Shown here one piece after another: positions 1 to 5,931 of a stretch of 8,124 bases of DNA (within the stretch, counting starts at the first letter, position 1; each line of letters begins with the position of its first letter). Source of the stretch: Caulobacteraceae bacterium (lineage in GTDB: Bacteria > Pseudomonadota > Alphaproteobacteria > Caulobacterales > Caulobacteraceae); the NCBI GenBank assembly GCA_947479185.1, contig CANJYY010000102.1:1-8124 (forward strand). Reading direction: 5' to 3'. The notes under the pieces were generated by a model. That model ran no database searches. It had not been told where the DNA came from and saw nothing but the letters and a program-made list of their open reading frames with translations. Both the position numbers and the translations under genes were made by a program.

Positions 1-658
1 CGAAATGGTTGTTGTGGGCGGTCCAGATGTACTCGCCGACAAACGGATGCGGATCGGAGGTGGCGCAGGTCCGGTCATCCAGCATCGGATAGATCAGATG
101 CTGGAAGGTCAGGCGGTACTGGCCTCGGTCCCGCACCAGCAGCGCCAGCGCCGCGGCGAGGCCGCCGCCGGCGCTCTCGCCCATGATCCCGACCCGCGCC
201 GGATCGACCTGAAGCTCGGAGGCGTTGGCGAACAGCCAGGCCAGGGCGGCGTAGCAGTCCTCCACCGGGCCGGGATGCGGCGTTTCCGGCGCCAGTCGGT
301 AGTTCACGGAGACGATGCAGCAGCCGAGGCTGGCGGCCAGCGGACGATGTCCGCCCTCGTTCTGGGCGGCATTGCCCGCAACATAGCCGCCGCCGTGGAT
401 GTGGAAGATGCAAGGCAGAGGACCGGCGGCGTCGCGCGGGCGATAGATCCAGACCTCGACCTCCGGCGCGCCTTTGGGACCGGGAACCTTGCGCACCGTC
501 AGGTCGGTGCGGGCGATGTCGTCGGGACTGACCGGAAACCACGGCGGCCGGGCGCGCATCGCCGGCAGCATCTCCGCCGTGATCGCCACGGTCGGAAACG
601 CCTCCAGCATCGGCAGGAGCTGCGGGTCGACGAGGTGGCGGCTGTCGGGCTGGGTCAT
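1..658 (-). CDS. HSL-family alpha/beta hydrolase (esterase/lipase), C-terminus cut off by window edge
   Basis: The frame reads from an ATG at 658 to the left edge without a stop, giving 219 residues of a family that usually runs about 300-330. Hallmarks of the hormone-sensitive-lipase (family IV) esterases are visible. The oxyanion-hole HGGG is at residues 88-91, YRLAPE at 120-125, and the nucleophile elbow GESAGG has Ser162 as presumed nucleophile. YPMLDDR follows at 190-196. The catalytic Asp and His lie beyond the edge, so catalytic completeness cannot be judged. There is no signal peptide, so a cytoplasmic enzyme cleaving short or medium acyl esters is expected; the substrate is unknown. 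The ribosome site is weak (an AGG about 10 bases before the ATG). The gene follows the TonB receptor on the same strand after a 141-bp gap with a probable terminator, so co-expression is possible but not assured. The family call is firm; the role in the locus is inferred. Confidence 0.93.
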   Translation of the reverse strand, partial: MTQPDSRHLVDPQLLPMLEAFPTVAITAEMLPAMRARPPWFPVSPDDIARTDLTVRKVPGPKGAPEVEVWIYRPRDAAGPLPCIFHIHGGGYVAGNAAQNEGGHRPLAASLGCCIVSVNYRLAPETPHPGPVEDCYAALAWLFANASELQVDPARVGIMGESAGGGLAAALALLVRDRGQYRLTFQHLIYPMLDDRTCATSDPHPFVGEYIWTAHNNHF

Positions 659-677
659 GGTCAGAAACCTGGTGCGG

Positions 678-720
678 AAAAAGAGACGCCACCGCACCGG
701 CCGTGGCCCGTGCGGTGGCG
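678..720 (-). terminator. Probable intrinsic terminator behind the TonB receptor gene
   Basis: Read on the minus strand, an 11-bp perfect stem (CGCCACCGCAC at 720-710 pairing with GTGCGGTGGCG at 697-687) encloses a 12-base loop. It is followed directly by TCTCTTTTT at 686-678. A GC-rich stem plus T-rich tract is the standard rho-independent layout, although the tract is interrupted by two Cs. It lies 80 bases past the receptor stop and ends 19 bases before the hydrolase start. It could therefore end the receptor transcript or only reduce read-through into the hydrolase gene. Confidence 0.65.
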
Positions 721-799
721 ACAAGACGGGGCGTCCTGACTTCCGGATGTCCGGCCGGTCGTCAAGACGTCATCCCTTCGGGAGGGTGCCCGATGCCGG

Positions 800-3115
800 T
801 TAGAAGTCGACGCGCAGAGTCGCACCCACCGTGCGGGGGTCGCCGACGCTTGAGTACAGGCCGCCGTTGTTGCCGAGCGGAACCTTGGTCGTGAGGTATT
901 CCTCGTCAAGCAGGTTCCTTGACCAGACGTAGGCCGTCCAACCGCCGTCAGCCGAACGAACGCCGATCCGGGCGTTGACCAGGCCGCGGCCTTCGAGCTC
1001 CGTGTATCGGGAGTTGCCGGTGCTGCCGATTTTCGAGCGGTAGGAGTAGTCGAGGCCGACGAAAAGTTCGCCAAGCGCTATCGGGGCGCGGTATTCGCCG
1101 CCGCCCGACCAGGCCCACTTCGGCACGCCCGCAACCTGTCCGCCGGTCAGGTCACAGGACGGCAGGGTGATGTGCTCGAGGCCGCAAGCCGACGCCGGGT
1201 AGTCGGTATAGGTTGCGTCGGTCCAGGCCCCGGAAGCGTAGAGAGACAGTTGCTCGACCGGCCTCGCCTGAAGGTCGAACTCCAGCCCGCGCGTCCGGAC
1301 CTCCGGCACGCTGCCAAGATAGGCCTTCACGAGCACTGGATCGTAGATGTTGGCCTGATAGTCCTTGGCCGTCTGGTGGAACAGAGCGAGGTTGAGCGTC
1401 ATCCGACGATCAAAGAGGCGGGTCTTGAGGCCAGCCTCGAAACTGTCGACCTGCTCGGGCGCGATGACGGTTGGCACGCCGGGCGCCAGCGCGGCAAGAT
1501 TGATGCCGCCGGTCTTGTAACCGCGCGCCGCGTTCGCATAGAGCATCACGTCATCGGAAACGTCGTAGGCGACGCCAAGTTGACCTGACCAGTTCCGGTC
1601 GCTGGCATCGACATCATAGCTGGCGTTTGGCGCAAAGCCGTTGCGCAACGCCGTGAAGAAGACCAGCGGGATACCGACGAGCGGCACGCCGCCACTGGCC
1701 ACCTGGTCAAACGAACCCGACTTCTTATCATAAGTGTATCGCAGGCCGCCGGTCACATCGAGGCGCGGGGTCAGATGCCAGGTCGCTTGGCCGTAGGCGG
1801 CATAGCTGGTGGACTTGAGCCGGCCGTCTCCGACGGTTCGCACCCCTTCCAGCACCGCTGCCGGCACAGCCGTACTCACGTAGGTATAGACCGCGCCAGC
1901 GCCGAACTCTGTGATCGTCTCGTTCTTCAGATCTTCGCGGAAGTAGTAGAGGCCGGCCACGTAGTCGATCGTATTGTCGCCCGTCGATGCAATCCTCAGC
2001 TCCTGGCTATACTGGTCCTGGTTGTCCGTGACCGCCGCGGCCCGCAGCAGGTCCATGGGACTGGCGTCGAGGTCGTTCGACGGAGTCCAGTCCCAGTAGC
2101 GCCAAGCTGTCACCGAGGTGATCGTCATCCCGGGACGCACCCACTCGGCCACGGCCGAGGCGCCGCCGGTTTCCTGGCGGGCGAAAACCTCAACGTTTGT
2201 ATTGGTCCGCCGGGCAAAGGGCTCGACGATCGGCGTGTAGCCGAAGTGCTGCGACATCGTGACGAAGTTCGCGCCGTTGGACGGCGTCACGATTTCAGAA
2301 AGCACCTGTGCGCAGCAGTTAGTATTCTGTTGGCTGAAGTCGCCGGTCAGCCGGACGCTGAAGGTGTCCGACGGCTTGATGAGCAGTTGCCCCCGCAGCA
2401 TCAGGTTCCGGTAGCTATTGACCTCGTCCCCCGTCGCAACGTTGGTGTAGAAGCCGCTGCGGGTTGTGTAGGAGGCTGACAGACGGCCAGCGACCACGTC
2501 GCCGAACAGCGGGCCCGAGACCGACAGCTTGCCTTGGGCGTAGGCGTAGTCACCGCCGGTCACCTCGACCCGGGCCTCAGGGTCGAACGTCGGCGCGGAG
2601 GTCGAAACCGAGACAGCCCCGGCCGTGGTGTTCTTGCCATACAGCGTGCCCTGCGGCCCGCGCAGCACCTGGACGCTGTCGATATCGATCAGGTCGAAGG
2701 TCGCCGAAGCGGGGCGGGCGTAATAGACTTGGTCCACATAGAAGCCGACGCCCGGCTCGAGGCCGTCGTTGGCCAGATTGCTCGCGCTGCCGAGACCGCG
2801 AATGTTGATCTGGGAGTTGCGCGGATTGTAGGCCGTGAACTGGACGCTGGGCAGCAACTCCGCCAGCTGATTGATGTTGGTCGTATTGGTGTTGGTCAAC
2901 ATCTCGCCGCCGAGCACCGAGACCGCAGCCGGCACATCCTGGACATTCTCGACGCGGTGACGGGCGGTCACGACGACCTCTCCCACCGTGGCTGTGTCGG
3001 GCGCATCGGCGGCATGGGCCGCCAGCGGCGATCCTGCAAACGGCAAGCAGGCGACACCGGCGAGAAGCAGCCTCTTCATTGTCGAAGCACGGTTGCGCGT
3101 AGTTGGAACGGTCAT
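800..3115 (-). CDS. TonB-dependent outer-membrane receptor
   Basis: A 771-residue receptor, full length for the family, for energy-driven uptake of a bulky or scarce substrate across the outer membrane. The N-terminus has a basic stretch, a hydrophobic core (LLLAGVACLPFAG) and a likely cleavage site after AHA at 35. Next come a TonB-box-like EVVVTA at 46-51 and a plug domain (about 55-175) containing INIRGLG and the conserved LRGPQGTLYGKNTTAG at 151-166. The remainder is a 22-strand-type barrel ending in GATLRVDF with the terminal Phe used by the outer-membrane assembly machinery. No N-terminal STN signalling domain precedes the TonB box, so FecA-like sigma-factor signalling is unlikely. Cys267-Cys268 and Cys644/Cys654 fall in probable surface loops and may form disulfides. 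The ATG at 3115 is chosen because GGGGGAGG sits 7 bases upstream; an internal ATG at 3079 lacks such a site. The receptor is divergent from the MFS gene. The ligand (siderophore, sugar, aromatic or lipid) cannot be told from sequence. Confidence 0.96.
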   Translation of the reverse strand: MTVPTTRNRASTMKRLLLAGVACLPFAGSPLAAHAADAPDTATVGEVVVTARHRVENVQDVPAAVSVLGGEMLTNTNTTNINQLAELLPSVQFTAYNPRNSQINIRGLGSASNLANDGLEPGVGFYVDQVYYARPASATFDLIDIDSVQVLRGPQGTLYGKNTTAGAVSVSTSAPTFDPEARVEVTGGDYAYAQGKLSVSGPLFGDVVAGRLSASYTTRSGFYTNVATGDEVNSYRNLMLRGQLLIKPSDTFSVRLTGDFSQQNTNCCAQVLSEIVTPSNGANFVTMSQHFGYTPIVEPFARRTNTNVEVFARQETGGASAVAEWVRPGMTITSVTAWRYWDWTPSNDLDASPMDLLRAAAVTDNQDQYSQELRIASTGDNTIDYVAGLYYFREDLKNETITEFGAGAVYTYVSTAVPAAVLEGVRTVGDGRLKSTSYAAYGQATWHLTPRLDVTGGLRYTYDKKSGSFDQVASGGVPLVGIPLVFFTALRNGFAPNASYDVDASDRNWSGQLGVAYDVSDDVMLYANAARGYKTGGINLAALAPGVPTVIAPEQVDSFEAGLKTRLFDRRMTLNLALFHQTAKDYQANIYDPVLVKAYLGSVPEVRTRGLEFDLQARPVEQLSLYASGAWTDATYTDYPASACGLEHITLPSCDLTGGQVAGVPKWAWSGGGEYRAPIALGELFVGLDYSYRSKIGSTGNSRYTELEGRGLVNARIGVRSADGGWTAYVWSRNLLDEEYLTTKVPLGNNGGLYSSVGDPRTVGATLRVDF

Positions 3116-3122
3116 GGTCTCG

Positions 3123-3130
3123 CCTCCCCC
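3123..3130 (-). promoter_or_regulatory. Shine-Dalgarno site that fixes the receptor start
   Basis: The minus strand reads GGGGGAGG here, 7 bases before the ATG at 3115. The downstream in-frame ATG at 3079, which would give a more typical short signal peptide, has no comparable purine run. This supports the longer signal peptide of about 35 residues. Confidence 0.7.
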
Positions 3131-3174
3131 TCGGAGCCAGATCAGCGGTTCGAGCCGGTGATCATTTTACATTC

Positions 3175-3189
3175 TGGTATCACATACCA
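3175..3189. promoter_or_regulatory. Perfect 15-bp palindromic operator candidate
   Basis: TGGTAT at 3175-3180 and ATACCA at 3184-3189 are exact reverse complements around a 3-base CAC centre. The size and odd centre match what TetR-family dimers commonly bind. It lies in the 189-bp divergent region between receptor and MFS genes and covers the candidate -10 of the receptor promoter, so a bound repressor would block transcription. The tandem TetR regulator encoded at 4587-5879 is the obvious local candidate binder. That pairing is inference; no second copy was found by eye in the 7207-7400 region. Confidence 0.55.
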
Positions 3190-3212
3190 CCCCGCCGAAA
3201 ATGTATCGTCAA
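3184..3212 (-). promoter_or_regulatory. Candidate promoter of the TonB receptor gene
   Basis: On the minus strand TTGACG (3212-3207) is followed after exactly 17 bases by TGGTAT (3189-3184). The -35 matches the sigma-70/alphaproteobacterial TTGAC core well. The -10 matches TATAAT at only three positions, including the final AT. Transcription would begin near 3177 and leave a leader of about 60 bases. The -10 is one arm of the palindrome at 3175-3189. A weak promoter gated by a repressor fits, but the weak -10 keeps confidence moderate. Confidence 0.4.
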
Positions 3213-3218
3213 GCGTTT

Positions 3219-3224
3219 TTGACA
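3219..3224 (+). promoter_or_regulatory. Consensus -35-like hexamer facing the MFS gene
   Basis: TTGACA, a perfect -35 consensus, lies 80 bases before the MFS start. At 16-18 base spacing I find no good -10 (GCCGAA and neighbours); the nearest TATAAT-like word, TAGCAT at 3251-3256, is 26 bases away. It is therefore only a possible part of the MFS promoter. With the minus-strand TTGACG at 3212-3207 it forms an inverted repeat GTCAA-6-TTGAC (3208-3223), so it could also be part of a protein-binding site. Confidence 0.25.
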
Positions 3225-3304
3225 AATCCGTATCCATTAGTGCCGAAGTGTAGCATGTAACCAGAAGCGGCGTCGCCGAACGGGGGCCCGGCGGGGGAGC
3301 AGGC

Positions 3305-4585
3305 ATGGACAGTCGACGGCAGGAATGGCGGCAAGGGTGGCCGACGCTGGTCGGCGCGGCGCTCGGCGCAGCCGCCGGTATCAGCCTTTACAGCAATGTC
3401 GCGGGCCTCTTCATCAAGCCCTTGGGCGAGGCGTTCGGTTGGGGGCGCGGACAAATCGCCCTGGGCGGCGTCGGTGCGCTGATCGTTTCCTTGACCGGCC
3501 CCTGGCTCGGCGCGGCGGTCGACCGCCACGGCGCCCGCCCCTTCATCTTCGCGGGCGGCTTTCTCTTCGCGCTGACCTACCTGATGCTCGCCGCCATGCC
3601 TGGTCCGTTCTGGATCTATCTCGCGATCATGGTGTTCATCGGCGTTCTGGCGGGGCCGTCGACCGCTCCGCTGGTGTTCATGCGTCCGCTGGTCGCGGCG
3701 TTTGACCACAGTCGCGGCCTCGCCCTGGCGATCGGCATCAGTGGAAACGCCTTTGTCGCGATCGCCGTGCTGCCCCTGTTGCAGCACGTCATCGCCCTGT
3801 GGGGATGGCGCGCGGGCTTCGCGATGATGGCGCCCATCGCCCTGGTCATGGGGCTGGGGTCCTGGTTCTTCCTCGGCCTCGCGGCGCGCAAGTCACCGCC
3901 GGCCCCAGAGGCCGAAGGCGAAGCGGCGCAAGACATTGCGGGCCTGTCGTTCCGTCAGGCGCTCGGCGACGGCCGGTTCTGGCTGATGGCGGTCTGCATG
4001 CTCGCCGTCAGCGTGGCGATCGGCGCCTTCGCCAGTCAGTTCCAGCCGCTGCTGTCCGATCGCGGGATCCCCGGCGCGACCGCCGCACTACTCGGTTCCT
4101 GGTATGTCGCCTGCATCGTGACGGGCCGTCTTGTCTGTGGCGTGCTGCTCGACAGGCTTTGGTCGCCGGGCGTGGCCTTTTTCGCCATGGCTCTGCCCAT
4201 CGTCGGCGCGAGCGTGTTCCTGGTTCCGGACGTATCGTTCTGGCTGCTTGTCGGCGGCGCGACGCTCATCGGCCTCTCACAGGGCTCCGACGGCGACGTC
4301 CTGGCCTTCTTCGCCGCGCGCTACTTCGGCCTGCGATCCTACGGCACGATCATGGGGCTGCTGGGCCTGATCGCCGGCCTGTCCGGCGTCGCGGGGGCGG
4401 TGCTGGGCGGGGTCATTTTCGACAGGACCGGCGACTACGACCTGATGATCTGGATCGTGGTCGGCCTAAGCGGCGTCGCCGCAACCAGCATCCTGGTCTC
4501 GGGTCTCGTCGGGGGCCGACAGTTCGCACCGCCGTCGCCTGTCGAGATCGAGGAAACCGCCACGGAAATGAGCCCGGGCGGTTAG
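3305..4585 (+). CDS. Major facilitator superfamily (MFS) transporter
   Basis: A 426-residue integral inner-membrane carrier of normal MFS length with about 12 hydrophobic segments in two halves. A hydrophilic, Glu/Ala-rich loop near residues 193-215 separates them. After the second helix, GAAVDRHGAR at 69-78 fits MFS motif A (G-x3-D-R-x-G-x-R), and GVLLDR at 279-284 is the related position in the second half. The segment GSDGDVLAFFAARYFG at 327-342 resembles the OxlT/monocarboxylate-type branch. A proton-coupled carrier of a small organic anion or hydrolysis product is plausible; direction and substrate are not shown. The ATG is preceded by GGGGAG with a 5-base spacer, supporting this start. 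The gene diverges from the TonB receptor, suggesting outer- and inner-membrane steps for one substrate, and is convergent with the regulator gene one base past its TAG stop, so no separate terminator fits between them. Confidence 0.93.
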   Translation: MDSRRQEWRQGWPTLVGAALGAAAGISLYSNVAGLFIKPLGEAFGWGRGQIALGGVGALIVSLTGPWLGAAVDRHGARPFIFAGGFLFALTYLMLAAMPGPFWIYLAIMVFIGVLAGPSTAPLVFMRPLVAAFDHSRGLALAIGISGNAFVAIAVLPLLQHVIALWGWRAGFAMMAPIALVMGLGSWFFLGLAARKSPPAPEAEGEAAQDIAGLSFRQALGDGRFWLMAVCMLAVSVAIGAFASQFQPLLSDRGIPGATAALLGSWYVACIVTGRLVCGVLLDRLWSPGVAFFAMALPIVGASVFLVPDVSFWLLVGGATLIGLSQGSDGDVLAFFAARYFGLRSYGTIMGLLGLIAGLSGVAGAVLGGVIFDRTGDYDLMIWIVVGLSGVAATSILVSGLVGGRQFAPPSPVEIEETATEMSPGG

Positions 4586-4586
4586 C

Positions 4587-5879
4587 CTAAAGAGGCTTCA
4601 GGCCGAGGCGCAGCACATCGTGAATTTCCGCCGCGATCTCTATCTTTCGGTGAGGATCAGCGTCGACGGTGCTCCTTGCCAGCCAGTTCGGGGCAAGCGG
4701 CATCTGCATGAGAAGGTAGTTCTGGTTGACGTCACGGACCACGCCCTCCTGGTAGAGGCCCTCCAGGAGTCTCTTGAACAGACGAAACCACTCCGCGCCG
4801 ATCGCCTTGATCTTTGCCTTTTCGGCCTCGGGCAGATTTGTGTAGCTGGTCGTGAGACGGAGAAACTCGACATCCTCCGACATGGACATCAGCGCGCCGG
4901 CGCGCTGCTGGCTGACGAAGCAGTCCAGCACGGGGGCGCCCGAACGGCGCTGAATATCCAGTTGGGCCTGCATATAGCCGCTTTGATCGACGACCCGTCC
5001 GTAGCAGGCCGACACAATGGCCTGCTTGTCGCCGACATACTGGTAGAGCGTTCGCTTTGTCGCCGACAGTTCGGCGGCGATCTCGTCCAGTGAGGTGCCA
5101 TCGACGCCCTTGCGATTGAACAGCCGCGACGCAGTGAGCAAGATCTGGTCGCGCTTGGCCGCGGCGAGGCCCTTGCGGTCAAACGCCGCCACCGTCCTTG
5201 GCTGCAGGGGACTGAGATCGATGACCGGCGGATTGATTTTCGCCCTCCTGTCGACCACCCAGCCGTTGGCAAGAATGTCTGTCAGGGTGTCCGCAAAGAG
5301 CTTCCGATCCAGCTGCGGCAGATCAACGCCGTCCATGGGCCAGCGGATCATGACAGCGGCGCCGAGGATCAGGCTCAGGATCGTGCGGGCGACCACTGGA
5401 AAGTCGCAGGCCCGAATATCGCCCGTCGCTGCGCCAGCCTCGAGGATGCCGGTGAGTCGTGACACCACCCCTTCGTAGAGGGCCAGAATGGTCTCGCGAT
5501 CGGTATCGCGAAGGACCCCCATTTCGTTCAGGGCCACGAGCTCGGGTTCGTCCGGCGACACGGCGCGTGCGACGAAAGTCTGCACCACATCCAGGGCATC
5601 GGAGCGGGCCGCGACAGCCTCGCCCAGGTGCCGGGCCAGCAGTTCGCAGGTGCGCCGGTAGACCTGGAACACGAGGTCTTCGCGATCCTCGATGTAGTAG
5701 TAGAGCGCCGCGCGAGAGATCCCCAGTTCGGCGGCGATGTCGCGCAGCGAACTGTCCGTTACGCTGTGCATATTGAGGTGGCGGGCCGCCTCGTCGATCA
5801 GTCGGTCACGGCGCGACTTCTTCGGCGCCGGTGCCGCCGCGGACGCCCTGGCCTTCGCGCCGGCTACGGTATTGGTCAT
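4587..5879 (-). CDS. Tandem (double) TetR-family transcriptional regulator
   Basis: The protein has 430 residues, about twice the usual TetR length (190-230), because it holds two complete units. Unit 1: HTH at about 22-74, with SLRDIAAELGISRAALYYYI and recognition-helix residues near 55-63, then an all-helical ligand/dimerisation-type region to about 210. Unit 2: HTH at about 243-293 (SLDEIAAEL, then TKRTLYQYV at 274-282), then a second helical region to the end. Both HTH cores keep the family pattern, so neither looks degenerate. The halves differ clearly in sequence, so this is an old fusion or duplication, not a recent one. One chain could act as a pseudo-dimer and bind an asymmetric or double operator; this is inferred. 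Start uncertain: ATG at 5879 is chosen; an in-frame TTG at 5939 would add 20 polar residues and overlap the stop of the DUF1254 gene, allowing coupled translation. Neither has a strong ribosome site. Probably co-transcribed with the DUF1254 gene. Confidence 0.92.
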   Translation of the reverse strand: MTNTVAGAKARASAAAPAPKKSRRDRLIDEAARHLNMHSVTDSSLRDIAAELGISRAALYYYIEDREDLVFQVYRRTCELLARHLGEAVAARSDALDVVQTFVARAVSPDEPELVALNEMGVLRDTDRETILALYEGVVSRLTGILEAGAATGDIRACDFPVVARTILSLILGAAVMIRWPMDGVDLPQLDRKLFADTLTDILANGWVVDRRAKINPPVIDLSPLQPRTVAAFDRKGLAAAKRDQILLTASRLFNRKGVDGTSLDEIAAELSATKRTLYQYVGDKQAIVSACYGRVVDQSGYMQAQLDIQRRSGAPVLDCFVSQQRAGALMSMSEDVEFLRLTTSYTNLPEAEKAKIKAIGAEWFRLFKRLLEGLYQEGVVRDVNQNYLLMQMPLAPNWLARSTVDADPHRKIEIAAEIHDVLRLGLKPL

Positions 5880-5931
5880 GACGGGTTCACGCCGGTGATC
5901 ATCATGGGCCTCGGTCGCCTGAACCTCGTCA

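Noticed and set aside
5..739. Long plus-strand open frame of 244 codons at the left edge
   Set aside because: It is antisense to the HSL esterase, whose HGGG and GESAGG motifs are unmistakable. The plus-strand product is Arg/Gly/Ala-rich low-complexity sequence typical of GC-rich shadow frames.
1775..3253. Plus-strand open frames of 234 and 239 codons antisense to the TonB receptor
   Set aside because: No recognisable domain or clear start signals, and the opposite strand encodes a full-length receptor with plug, barrel and terminal Phe.
3194..3280. GCCGAA repeated at 3194, 3242 and 3275
   Set aside because: Short GC-rich word with irregular spacing; likely chance in this composition.
3209..3787. 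Minus-strand frame of 192 codons crossing the receptor-MFS control region
   Set aside because: Its product is rich in charged residues and Gly/Gln without a fold signature. It runs antisense to the MFS start, whose ribosome site and helices are clear.
3799..4590. Plus-strand frame of 263 codons inside the MFS gene
   Set aside because: It is an Arg/Gly-rich shifted-frame shadow; the MFS frame carries the hydrophobic helices and motif A.
3154..5902. 12-bp word GCCGGTGATCAT present at 3154-3165 and 5891-5902, upstream of two minus-strand genes
   Set aside because: A few exact 12-mers shared by chance are expected in 8 kb, the flanks do not match, and the word is not a convincing palindrome beyond TGATCA.
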